Both the position numbers and the translations under genes were made by a program. Below, piece after piece: positions 20,300 through 28,371 of a stretch of DNA of 64,000 bases (positions are counted from its first letter, which is position 1; each line of letters opens with the position of its first letter). Source of the stretch: Advenella kashmirensis WT001 (GTDB taxonomy: Bacteria; Pseudomonadota; Gammaproteobacteria; Burkholderiales; Burkholderiaceae_B); contig NC_017964.1 in assembly GCF_000219915.2 (NCBI RefSeq), positions 3,286,001-3,350,000 of the forward strand, read 5' to 3'. Under the pieces are notes generated by a model. That model made no database searches, was not told the DNA's origin, and worked only from the letters and a program-made list of their open reading frames with translations.

Positions 20300-21037
20300 T
20301 TACAGCAAGCGACGCAGCGATTCAAAGAACAACGTAGACTGCAACCGTTCCTGCTGTATCTGACTGGCCGCCAGTGCCGCCTTGTGTTCCTCCACCGGTT
20401 TTAACGGCAGGCCCGACGAATGCGCCAGCACTTCCACGCGGGCGGCACGCTCCAGATAGTACAGATCGTCGTACGCATAAGCGACGCTTTCACCACAGAC
20501 AATTGGTCCATGATTTGTCAAAAATGCAACATCGGCGCCATTCATGGCATGGGCAATGCGCTCACCCTCGGCATGGTCCAGCGCCAGACCGTTGTAGGTA
20601 CGATCGACAGCGATACGGTTGTAGAACCGCATGGCATTTTGCGACAGCAGCGGATCCAGCCCGCCATTTTCGGTCAGCGTCAGTGCGGTCGCATAAGGCA
20701 TATGCGTATGCAGCACACATTTTTTGCGCGCAATCCGATGTACGGCAGCGTGAATAAACAATGCGGTTGGCTCAATTTCATGTTCGCCCCACAATTTGTT
20801 GCCATCGGCATCAACCATGACAATGTCTTCGGCCTGTATCTCGGACCACTGGAAGCCGCGCGGATTTAGCAGGAACCAGTCGGCACAGGCGGGGACCTCG
20901 GCGCTAAAGTGATTACAGACGCCCTCCGAAAGATCATGAAAGGCAGCCGCCCGCAAGGCCAGTGCCAGGTCCTGGCGCAGCCGGGTTGTCTCGTCCGAAT
21001 GATAAACGGCTTCATATTGATTCTGGATGGTGTCCAT
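20300..21037 (-). CDS. Class II aldolase/adducin family protein
   Basis: A 245-residue protein starting MDTIQNQYEAVYHSDE. The zinc-binding set is visible: VLHTHMPYATALT (paired His) and a later LTNHGPIVCGESV (third His), with NHFSAEVP near the N-terminus. Members include fuculose-phosphate aldolase-like lyases, demethylases and decarboxylases; this subgroup of about 250 residues is mostly uncharacterised. The ATG at 21037 follows GGAGAG by a few bases, so the longer open frame is not used. No sugar kinase or isomerase gene is nearby to suggest a pathway. Confidence 0.82.
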   Translation of the reverse strand: MDTIQNQYEAVYHSDETTRLRQDLALALRAAAFHDLSEGVCNHFSAEVPACADWFLLNPRGFQWSEIQAEDIVMVDADGNKLWGEHEIEPTALFIHAAVHRIARKKCVLHTHMPYATALTLTENGGLDPLLSQNAMRFYNRIAVDRTYNGLALDHAEGERIAHAMNGADVAFLTNHGPIVCGESVAYAYDDLYYLERAARVEVLAHSSGLPLKPVEEHKAALAASQIQQERLQSTLFFESLRRLL

Positions 21038-21227
21038 CCCGCTCTCCCTGATGATGTTATTTTGCCTAACGTTAAATACCCCGCCTGCGAATGAAATACA
21101 ATCACTCACGCAGTATCGCCCACATTAGCCAGGCGCGAGGGACGTATGCCTAGTCTAGTGCCAATTGGCTCATTTGTGTTAATTTCGATCTGCTTAGCGA
21201 TTTGCCACATATTCATAGGGTCTGGCC

Positions 21228-21896
21228 ATGAAAATTACACTGCACTATATCTATGATCCCCTTTGCGGCTGGTGTTATGCCGCCGAGCCACTGCTTGAAC
21301 GTGTTCTTGCCTCTCCCGTTCGCGACAAGTTTACATTTGAAATGCATGCAGGCGGATTGTTCCAGCGCATGACGCTGCCACAAGGCAAACGGGCCATGAT
21401 TCGCCAGGCCGATGCACGTATCGCAAACATGACCGGCCAGCACTTTGGCCAGCCCTATCTGGACGGATTGCTCGCACGCGACGATACCATTTATGATTCC
21501 CTGCCGCCCATTGCCGCCATTCTCGCGGTCGGCACTGTCTCTGCCGGTAGCGAACCGGCCATGTTGCAGGCTATCCAATATGCACACTATCGCGAAGGCC
21601 GCGCCGTCGTTCAGGAAGATGTCCTGGCCGATCTGGCACAGTCGCTGCAGATTGATCGAGCGTTATTTGTCGGGGCCTACCGGGAAATACTCAATGACAA
21701 CATCCAGGCGCATCTGGACAGCACGCTCACGCTGATGCATTATGCCGGCGCACAAGGCTTCCCGGCCTTTGTGATCCAAAAGGATGATGTCCTGGAAAAA
21801 CTGGGGCATGAACGGTACTACGGCGATGCGGCCGGGTTTACTGCCCTTATCGAAAGCAAAGTTGCCTCTGACCAAGGTGAGCACCCATCACGATGA
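21228..21896 (+). CDS. DsbA family thioredoxin-fold protein (FrnE-like)
   Basis: A 222-residue protein with a CxxC active site close to the N-terminus (YDPLCGWCYAAEPLL) and a helical insert typical of the DsbA/FrnE group. There is no signal peptide, so it is probably cytosolic, unlike classical DsbA. A Pro in QGFPAFVIQ is the usual cis-proline. Its stop overlaps the start of the SMR gene by four bases (ATGA), so the two are co-translated. Function is likely a disulfide oxidoreductase or isomerase in stress defence (inference). Confidence 0.82.
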   Translation: MKITLHYIYDPLCGWCYAAEPLLERVLASPVRDKFTFEMHAGGLFQRMTLPQGKRAMIRQADARIANMTGQHFGQPYLDGLLARDDTIYDSLPPIAAILAVGTVSAGSEPAMLQAIQYAHYREGRAVVQEDVLADLAQSLQIDRALFVGAYREILNDNIQAHLDSTLTLMHYAGAQGFPAFVIQKDDVLEKLGHERYYGDAAGFTALIESKVASDQGEHPSR

Positions 21897-22228
21897 TTTC
21901 CACTTATTTATATCTGGCCGGCGCGATTATCATGGAAGTGATCGCTACTTCCTTTCTAAAATCATCCGAGAGCTTCACCCGGCTCGTTCCTTCAATCATC
22001 ACCATTGCGGGATACGCCTCTGCGTTTTACCTTTTGTCACTCAGCTTACGCACAATGCCTACTGGTATTGCGTATGCAATATGGTCCGGAGCTGGTATCG
22101 TGCTCATATCCCTGATAAGCTGGATCTGGTTCGGGCAATCTCTTGACGGGGCAGCACTGCTGGGCATCGGCCTGATTATTGCCGGTGTCATTGTCATCAA
22201 TGTATTTTCCGGCAGCGTTTCGCATTAG
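21893..22228 (+). CDS. Small multidrug resistance (SMR) family efflux protein
   Basis: This 111-residue protein has four transmembrane helices. Glu15 in AGAIIMEVIATS corresponds to the essential Glu14 of EmrE, and AYAIWSGAGIVLISLISW is the conserved helix 3 dimer motif. It exports cationic drugs or quaternary ammonium compounds in exchange for protons. The retained Trp in helix 3 and AYAIWSG fit the Qac/EmrE subgroup rather than the guanidinium (Gdx/SugE) subgroup, but this is only a reading of motifs. It overlaps the DsbA-like gene. Confidence 0.88.
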   Translation: MISTYLYLAGAIIMEVIATSFLKSSESFTRLVPSIITIAGYASAFYLLSLSLRTMPTGIAYAIWSGAGIVLISLISWIWFGQSLDGAALLGIGLIIAGVIVINVFSGSVSH

Positions 22229-22370
22229 ACAAGTGACGAAGGCCGACCGTACAAGTGCTGTAACGAATACGAACGGATGATCGGCTCTGGCATCATTTAC
22301 GCCATCCGGTCAAGCGTCTGTCATTTTTAAAGATTATGCTGGTGCTTTTTACCAGAAGACAGGAATCGTG

Positions 22371-22946
22371 ATGGCACTTACTCCCGAAGACATTCAATCG
22401 CTGTACGAGCACTATGGCGCCTCATTGTACGACGGCGAGGCGGTCACGCAACTGGAACATGCGCTGCAAGCGGCCTGTCTTGCCGAGGCCGGGCGCGCCC
22501 CGGATTCGCTCATTGCGGCAGCTCTGTTGCATGACCTGGGTCACATCCTGGAGGCGCGCAATCAGGAGCGTGATAATGCGTTCCCGGGTGTCGACCACCG
22601 CCATCAATTGGCCGCCGTTCCCTTCCTTGAACCGGGGTTTCCAGATTCGGTGATCGAGCCGGTCAAAATGCACGTCGATGCCAAGCGTTGCCTGTGCGCC
22701 ATTGATCCGGACTATTTCGGGACGCTATCGCCCGCCTCCGTACACAGCCTGGGTTTGCAGGGTGGCAAGTTCAGTCAGGCCGAGGTTGAACAATTCCGGC
22801 AACGTCCTTACGCCCAGGACGCGTTGCGCCTGCGCCGCTGGGACGATCTGGCCAAGGTGCCGCAACGCACAACACCTGATCTTGCACATTTCATGCATTA
22901 TGTAAAAAAGGTATACCAGCCCGCCGCCCTTGATCTCAGGAACTAA
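22371..22946 (+). CDS. HD-domain protein of the phosphonate-associated (PhnZ-like) type
   Basis: A 191-residue HD-superfamily protein. The metal site appears as LEHALQAACLAEAGR, then AALLHDLGHILEA (HD pair), VDHRHQLAAVPFL and a late HVDAKRCL. This pattern resembles the HD proteins of phosphonate degradation operons, which include mixed-valence di-iron oxygenases such as PhnZ. No phn genes lie nearby, so its substrate is unknown. The ATG at 22371 has AGGA six bases upstream and is preferred over the GTG before it. It converges with the FMN reductase gene and overlaps it by 11 bases. Confidence 0.78.
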   Translation: MALTPEDIQSLYEHYGASLYDGEAVTQLEHALQAACLAEAGRAPDSLIAAALLHDLGHILEARNQERDNAFPGVDHRHQLAAVPFLEPGFPDSVIEPVKMHVDAKRCLCAIDPDYFGTLSPASVHSLGLQGGKFSQAEVEQFRQRPYAQDALRLRRWDDLAKVPQRTTPDLAHFMHYVKKVYQPAALDLRN

Positions 22947-23550
22947 CGCCCACTGCGCGCGCCGTCCTGACCAGGGACAACGCGAGTGCTTCTGCTGCTG
23001 CCCGCTGCTCTTCGCTTTGCAACAGACCTGCATCGTCAAATGCGTTGGCGGCAAAGGGAATTGTCATGACGGACGGCAATACCAACATTCCCAGCCCTGA
23101 CAACACCGTGCGCAAGTGCAGCAAGCCCAGCCTGGTCCCAGACGCACCTGTGGTTGCGCCGCCAATGGCCGCCACCTTGCCAATATAAGGCACTTTGCCC
23201 GGTTCGTCGCCGTCTGCACGCGACACCCAGTCCAGCGTATTTTTCAGCAAAGCCGAGATGGAGGAATTTTCTTCCGGAGAGGCAAAGAACACGCCATGAT
23301 GCGACTTGAACAGCGCTCGCAGTTGACGCGCAGATTCAGGCAGACCAAACTGCGCTTCATCATCTGCATGATAGATGGCCATCGGATAGTCGGCCAGACT
23401 GATCAACGTCGCATTGCCCCCGGCTTGCTCCACCGTGAGCGCCATATGGCGAGCCAGCCGGGTATTGTAGGACAGTCGTCGCGTACTGCCCGAGAGCAGC
23501 AGAATGCGTGGCTTGCCGTTGATCGGTTTGTCGTTCTCGATTGACGTCAT
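22936..23550 (-). CDS. NADPH-dependent FMN reductase family protein
   Basis: A 204-residue flavodoxin-like protein. ILLLSGSTRRLSYNTRLARH is the FMN phosphate loop, FFASPEENSSISALLKNTLDW the second FMN-contacting loop, and AAIGGATTGASGTRLGLLHL the third. The family reduces FMN, quinones, azo compounds or chromate. The start at 23550 gives MTSIENDKPINGKPRIL; the open frame goes further up but without support. Lies just upstream of the HD gene's end and downstream of the nitroreductase-like gene on the same strand. Confidence 0.84.
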   Translation of the reverse strand: MTSIENDKPINGKPRILLLSGSTRRLSYNTRLARHMALTVEQAGGNATLISLADYPMAIYHADDEAQFGLPESARQLRALFKSHHGVFFASPEENSSISALLKNTLDWVSRADGDEPGKVPYIGKVAAIGGATTGASGTRLGLLHLRTVLSGLGMLVLPSVMTIPFAANAFDDAGLLQSEEQRAAAEALALSLVRTARAVGVSS

Positions 23551-23617
23551 TACATATTCCCTGAATGTCACGATGACATTCATCATAACAAAACCTGTTG
23601 TCGGACTGATTGTTCGG

Positions 23618-24232
23618 CTATGACGCCTGAGCTTGGCCCAGACAGAATAGCGCCACCGGCTTATGTTCGGCGGGCAAGGTCAGTTGCCTGGCCAACGCCT
23701 GGTCATCGACCCCCATGACCAGCACGCCGCCCAGCTTCTCGACGAGCGCTGCCAGATAAAGGTTCTGTGCTACAGCGCCGGTCTCTACGTCTACATAGCG
23801 GGAACCGCGCAGGCCATCGGGCTGCTGATCGGCAAAATGACGCAAAGCCAGGTCATAGTCGGCACTAATGACGATAACAACAGGCGCGGTCTCAAGCCAT
23901 TCATCATCGGCAAGAGAGACAGGCAGCAAGCTGCCGGATACCGGGGCAGATGCGATGCGACCAAGAGATTTGCGCGCCGGGTCAAACAGATAGCTGCCCG
24001 CCTCTACGCCCTGCACCCGTCGCACCACAACCGTCAGGCCTAGCGGATGCAAGGCATGAGCCGAAGGCGCGCCCCGCTTGCCGTCGCTGCTATTGACCCC
24101 TTGTGCGCAGGTAAGGACGCGCATGAGCGCGGGTTCTTCAACGGGCGTGTCGGTAAACTGCCGGACGGAGCGGCGACGCGAAATCAATGAATACAATAAT
24201 TCGCGTTCCTGTTCTGTTGTCGTCACCGCCAT
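23618..24232 (-). CDS. Nitroreductase family (SagB-type) flavoprotein
   Basis: This 204-residue protein opens with LISRRRSVRQFTDTPVE, the FMN-binding R-R-S-x-R motif of nitroreductases. It continues with SSDGKRGAPSAHALHPLGLT and YVDVETGAVAQNLYLAALVE, the active-site region of the SagB-like subgroup. It is an FMN-dependent oxidoreductase of unknown substrate. AGGAG sits seven bases before the ATG at 24232. The FMN reductase gene follows 67 bases downstream in the same direction, so the two may share a transcript. Confidence 0.82.
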   Translation of the reverse strand: MAVTTTEQERELLYSLISRRRSVRQFTDTPVEEPALMRVLTCAQGVNSSDGKRGAPSAHALHPLGLTVVVRRVQGVEAGSYLFDPARKSLGRIASAPVSGSLLPVSLADDEWLETAPVVIVISADYDLALRHFADQQPDGLRGSRYVDVETGAVAQNLYLAALVEKLGGVLVMGVDDQALARQLTLPAEHKPVALFCLGQAQAS

Positions 24233-24542
24233 GCCAAAACTCCTTTCAAGTACGAAAGATCAATTCAGTGTAACAATAAAGCAGTCCGAGCCAGAACTGC
24301 GGGCGCGCCTGCGCGGTGTATCGGCATGTAAATTACTTGATCGATCATGATCATGGTCGTATCCACGGTTTTAAGCGCAACCCGCCATAGCCGCTTCCGG
24401 AACGGGTCAACCCCACATTAAAGATGGTAAGGTGCATGGCCGTTGTAACCAAAGCTGACTCGCAACGGCCGATCCAAAACGGACCTCCCATACAAGAAAA
24501 AGCTCACCTGCCCGATTTCAGTCTGCTTTAAGCTTCAGTCCT
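24233..24542. other. Intergenic region between divergent nitroreductase and marR genes
   Basis: About 310 bases without a credible gene, holding the promoter of the nitroreductase unit on the left and leading into the marR promoter on the right. GATCGATCATGATC near 24338-24351 contains nested short palindromes. No hairpin with a T-run and no RNA gene was recognised. Confidence 0.4.
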
Positions 24543-24565
24543 TATAATAGTTAGGTAGCTAACTA
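24543..24565 (+). promoter_or_regulatory. Promoter -10 box and overlapping MarR-type operator
   Basis: TATAAT at 24543-24548 is a perfect sigma-70 -10 element. It runs straight into TAGTTAGGTAGCTAACTA (24548-24565), a perfect inverted repeat with seven-base arms and a four-base centre. It ends 40 bases before the first possible marR start. The placement across the transcription start is what an autorepressing MarR operator would show. No clear -35 box was found. Confidence 0.6.
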
Positions 24566-24604
24566 ATAGAATATCTCAACCCATATATTTGAACCCCACT
24601 TGCC

Positions 24605-25094
24605 ATGACCAACAAATCCAATCAGCCTCAGACGCCACACGCATGGCCATGAGCCAGGGCCTGCTGCATATGGCACGCGCTATCGCGGCGCGGCCGATCA
24701 ATTGCTTGCCGAACTTGGCATGTCTCAGGCCACCGCGTGGCCGATTGTGGTCATCCGACGGCTAGGGGAAGGCGTAAGACAAAAGGATATCGCCGAAGAG
24801 CTGGGCATTGAAGCCCCTTCCCTGGTCCGCCTGCTCGATCAGCTTGAGGCCAGCGGCCTGGCCGTACGCAAGCTGGACCCTGAAGACGGGCGCAGCAAAA
24901 CGCTGTACCTGACCGATGCGGGCAGACGCATTGCAAATGAAATTGATGAGCGCCTGCTTGGCTTTCGGCGCATGGTCTTCAATGGGGTGTCAAAAGAAGA
25001 TGCCGATGCCTTTTTGCGTGTGCTCGATACGATCAGACACAGCACCTGTACAGCTGGCCGCTCTTCAGGGAAGCATTCGGGCAATCACAAATGA
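24605..25094 (+). CDS. MarR family transcriptional regulator, frameshifted
   Basis: The best repair gives 150-163 residues. MSQGLLHMARRYRGAADQLL, LAELGMSQATAWPIVVIRRL, the winged HTH QKDIAEELGIEAPSLVRLLD and DPEDGRSKTLYLTDAGRRI are typical MarR segments. One base is missing near 24676 (GCACGCGC; adding G gives HMARRYRGAAD). If translation starts at the ATG at 24605, a second one-base loss near 24640 is also needed; the in-frame ATG at 24643 needs only one. The stop overlaps the FUSC gene by four bases. It probably represses the efflux operon it heads. Confidence 0.8.
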
Positions 25095-27124
25095 AACTGT
25101 TTACTGGCGACGAAGCGCTGTTTTCATTCAAATGCTATATAAGCGCCATGTTGGCGCTTTATATTTCATACAGCATCGGCCTGCACAACCCGTTCTGGGC
25201 GATGATGACCGCCTACGTCGTCACAACCCAGCCCTGGGCAGGCAGCATCCGTTCCAAGGCCCTGTACAGACTGGCTGGCACGGTATTGGGATCGGCCGCA
25301 GCGATTGCCATTATTCCGAACCTGAATCAAAGCCCCCTGCTTACCACTTTAGCTATGTCTCTGTGGGTAGGCGGCTGTCTGTATATTTCGTTACTGGACC
25401 GTACGCCCCGCTCTTATGTGTTCATGCTGGCGGGCTACACCGCCGCACTTATCGGATTTCCCGCTGTCGACGATCCGATAGGCCTCTTTGACAAGGGCAT
25501 TTCCCGCGTTGAAGAGATCAGCCTGGGTATCGTGTGCGCCGCCCTGGTGCATACGCTTGTGCTACCGCGCAGTATTGCACCTGTGGTAATGAATGGCCTG
25601 GACCAGACACTGGCCGATGCCCGCTCCTGGATGATATCTACGCTGCGTTGCGCTGCCCCGGAAGAAGACAGGCAAAATCGTCGCAAGCTGGCCAACGACA
25701 TTACGCAATTGCGTCTGACCGCTACGCATATACCGTTTGACACCAGCAATATTCGCTGGTCCTCGCACCTGTTGCGTGCGCTACTGAACCGCATCATCAG
25801 CCTGACGCCGGTCATCTCTTCGGTGGAAGACAGGATCAATGCATTGCAGCGAGCCGGCAGACCATTGCCGCCTGCAACGCGCGAGGTAATGAATCAAATC
25901 AGCGACTGGATCGCATCCGGTCAGCAGCCCGACGCTAAACAGCTGCAAGCGATGCATCACTCAATTGACACGATCACACCCGCCATTGAGCCCGGCATGA
26001 AATGGCACACGCTGTTGTCAGCAAGCCTGGCGACTCGCCTGCATGAACTGGTCAACACCTATGCAAAATGTATTCAGATGCGCATAGATCTGGATGCCGG
26101 CATCCAGAAAGCCAGTGACGAGGCCAGCGCCAGCCGGCGCAAACCCGACCTGCATATTGATCACGGCATTGCGCTGCAATCGGCGCTGGCGGCCGCGATC
26201 GCCATTGGCATTTGTTGCGTTTTCTGGATTATCACTGCATGGCCGCAGGGGAGCACCGCAGCCATGATGGCCGCCGTGTTCAGCTGTTTTTTTTCCACGC
26301 TGGATAACCCGGCCGCACCCATGCGTGTGTTCCTGCGCTATACGATTTACTCCATTCCCATTTCTGCTTTCTATCTGCTGGTTGCACTGCCATCCGTACA
26401 CACATTTGAAATGCTGGCAATGGTCATTTTTCCAGTTGTCTTTGTACTGTCGGCACTGGCCATACGCCCTGCCTATGCGCTCAAGGCAATGGCTTTGCTA
26501 TTTGGCGTACTGGGAACATTCGCTCTGATGGATGTCAACCAGGCAACACTGGACATTTATCTGAACAGCATCACCGGGCAACTGGCTGGCACAGCCGTGG
26601 CAGCGCTGGTGGCGAGCCTGTTTCGCACCATCAGTGCCGAACGCGCCGTCGTTCGCATTCAAAATGCCAATCGACAGGATCTGGCCACTCTGGCGTCAAC
26701 GCGACGCTTGCGGATCACACCACACCTGACTTCACGCATGCTTGACCGCGTTGGCCTGCTGCAAACCCGTCTGCCCGTCGAGAACCGCACAGCACAGCAG
26801 GAAACACCCGATCCACTGCTGGCCTTGCGGGTCGGCAATGATATCGCCGTGTTGCAAAGCGCGTTGCAGTCCCTGCCGCGCGCCGGCCAGTCGGTGCGCC
26901 GGCTGCTCGATAGCCTGGCTGCCTTTCTTCGCAAGCCAAGGCAAGCGCCCGATGACGACCTGCTGCGGCAGCTGGATGATGCGCTGAAAAATGTATTGCT
27001 GGCCCCCACTATCGGTCCGTCGCACCACCGCGCTGTTGTCGCCATGGTGGGTCTGCGCCGTGGCCTGTTCCCGCAAATGGCGCCGTACCCTGTTACCGCA
27101 AACACCAAGGAGGCCGAAACATGA
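25091..27124 (+). CDS. FUSC family inner-membrane efflux protein (AaeB/fusaric-acid-resistance type)
   Basis: A 677-residue protein with two membrane blocks. The first (residues about 10-170) starts YISAMLALYISYSIGLHNPF and holds MMTAYVVTTQPWAGS; the second (about 355-530) has ALAAAIAIGICCVFWIITAW. A soluble helical region separates them and another follows. This is the pump of aromatic carboxylic acid and fusaric acid exporters. It overlaps marR upstream and the DUF1656 gene downstream by four bases each, so four cistrons are tightly coupled. With an HlyD adaptor and an outer-membrane factor it would form a tripartite exporter. Confidence 0.88.
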   Translation: MKLFTGDEALFSFKCYISAMLALYISYSIGLHNPFWAMMTAYVVTTQPWAGSIRSKALYRLAGTVLGSAAAIAIIPNLNQSPLLTTLAMSLWVGGCLYISLLDRTPRSYVFMLAGYTAALIGFPAVDDPIGLFDKGISRVEEISLGIVCAALVHTLVLPRSIAPVVMNGLDQTLADARSWMISTLRCAAPEEDRQNRRKLANDITQLRLTATHIPFDTSNIRWSSHLLRALLNRIISLTPVISSVEDRINALQRAGRPLPPATREVMNQISDWIASGQQPDAKQLQAMHHSIDTITPAIEPGMKWHTLLSASLATRLHELVNTYAKCIQMRIDLDAGIQKASDEASASRRKPDLHIDHGIALQSALAAAIAIGICCVFWIITAWPQGSTAAMMAAVFSCFFSTLDNPAAPMRVFLRYTIYSIPISAFYLLVALPSVHTFEMLAMVIFPVVFVLSALAIRPAYALKAMALLFGVLGTFALMDVNQATLDIYLNSITGQLAGTAVAALVASLFRTISAERAVVRIQNANRQDLATLASTRRLRITPHLTSRMLDRVGLLQTRLPVENRTAQQETPDPLLALRVGNDIAVLQSALQSLPRAGQSVRRLLDSLAAFLRKPRQAPDDDLLRQLDDALKNVLLAPTIGPSHHRAVVAMVGLRRGLFPQMAPYPVTANTKEAET

Positions 27125-27342
27125 TCGGAGAAATTGACATACAGGGCCTGTATATACCTTGGCTGCTGGTACTGGCTCTCATCACATTCGTAATCGCCAA
27201 GGCCGTAAGCACACTGCTCTCGCGCCTGGGATTTTATCGCCTGGTGTGGCACCCTGCCCTGTTTGACCTGGGGCTGTACGTGATTCTGCTTTTCGCAGTG
27301 CAGCGTACTTTTCCTTCTATTTTGAAATTGCTAATGGTTTGA
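27121..27342 (+). CDS. DUF1656 small membrane protein (AaeX-like)
   Basis: A 73-residue protein with two hydrophobic helices (IPWLLVLALITFVIAKAV and LFDLGLYVILLFAVQ) around a short polar loop with RLGFYRLVWHPALF, the DUF1656 signature. Such proteins sit between FUSC and HlyD genes in aae/fus operons; their role is unknown but probably accessory to the pump. It overlaps the FUSC gene by four bases and the adaptor gene begins three bases after its stop. Confidence 0.86.
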   Translation: MIGEIDIQGLYIPWLLVLALITFVIAKAVSTLLSRLGFYRLVWHPALFDLGLYVILLFAVQRTFPSILKLLMV

Positions 27343-27345
27343 CAA

Positions 27346-28239
27346 ATGAAATTACCCACTTCACCACCACTGGCCGCTATTGGCCGGTTCCTGCTTACCA
27401 TGTTGGTACTGACACTGGCGGTGTACGCCGGTTGGCAGCTCTGGCTGCACTACGAGGTGGAACCGTGGACCCGTGACGGGCGAGTCAAGGCCAATGTGAT
27501 TCAGGTTGCCCCTGATGTCTCGGGCCTGGTCATGAACGTTGCCGTGCATGACAACCAGGACGTCAAGGCGGGAGACTTGCTTTTCGAAATTGACCGGGCA
27601 CGCTATCAGTTGGCATACGACCAGGCACAGGCTGTGGTCCAGGCTGATACTGCGGCCCGGGATCAGGCACAGCGTGACGTAAAACGCAACCGCTCCCTGG
27701 GCAAACTGGTAGCCGCCGAAATGGTCGAACAAAGCCGCATGCATCTGCATCAGGCACAAGCGGCGCTGGCCCAGGCAAAAGTACAGCTGGCCAGCGCACA
27801 GCTGAATCTGTCTCGCAGTCGCGTGTACGCCGTCACCGATGGTCGGGTCACCAATCTGAGCTTGCGCATTGGAGATTACGTCACGGTCGGCAAACCGGTA
27901 CTGGCTCTTATCGACAGCGCATCGTTCTATGTGGAAGGCTATTTCGAGGAAGGCAAGCTGGGCAACATTCATATCAATGATCCGGCCACCGTCACATTAA
28001 TGGGCAATAGCGCCATCATCAGGGGACATGTGCAAAGCATCGCCTTGGGTATTGCCGATCGCGAACGCAGCGTCGGCAGCGACCTGCTACCCAACGTCAA
28101 TCCCACCTTTAACTGGATTCGGCTGGCGCAACGCGTGCCCGTACGCATTGCCATTGACAACAAGGATGCGGACATGCTGCTGGTCGCAGGGCAGACAGCC
28201 ACCGTGAATATCGACCAGACAAGCCAGGATCATCAATAA
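27346..28239 (+). CDS. HlyD/EmrA-family periplasmic adaptor subunit (AaeA-like)
   Basis: A 297-residue membrane fusion protein. One N-terminal membrane anchor (FLLTMLVLTLAVYAGWQLW) is followed by PWTRDGRVKANVIQVAPDVS, the lipoyl/barrel-sandwich half with VHDNQDVKAGDLLFEID. A helical hairpin rich in Ala and Gln follows, then VTNLSLRIGDYVTVGKPVLA and a beta-barrel domain. It links the FUSC pump to the outer-membrane factor. The coiled hairpin is short, as in EmrA/AaeA-like adaptors for aromatic acids. Confidence 0.88.
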   Translation: MKLPTSPPLAAIGRFLLTMLVLTLAVYAGWQLWLHYEVEPWTRDGRVKANVIQVAPDVSGLVMNVAVHDNQDVKAGDLLFEIDRARYQLAYDQAQAVVQADTAARDQAQRDVKRNRSLGKLVAAEMVEQSRMHLHQAQAALAQAKVQLASAQLNLSRSRVYAVTDGRVTNLSLRIGDYVTVGKPVLALIDSASFYVEGYFEEGKLGNIHINDPATVTLMGNSAIIRGHVQSIALGIADRERSVGSDLLPNVNPTFNWIRLAQRVPVRIAIDNKDADMLLVAGQTATVNIDQTSQDHQ

Positions 28240-28371
28240 ACAATCCGACACACAACCATGCCAGGCAACACGAGCCCCTCTTAACAGGCTGACGCGTCCG
28301 TACTCGTAGCCAGACAAGCTGCAGGCGCAAGCGTGGCGCCATTACGCAAGACCTCTTTTAAAAATCTGATT

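Noticed and set aside
21038-21227. Possible guanidine (mini-ykkC) riboswitch before the DsbA/SMR pair
   Set aside because: A GGGACG-containing hairpin was looked at, but the loop reads ACGT rather than ACGR and the second hairpin is missing.
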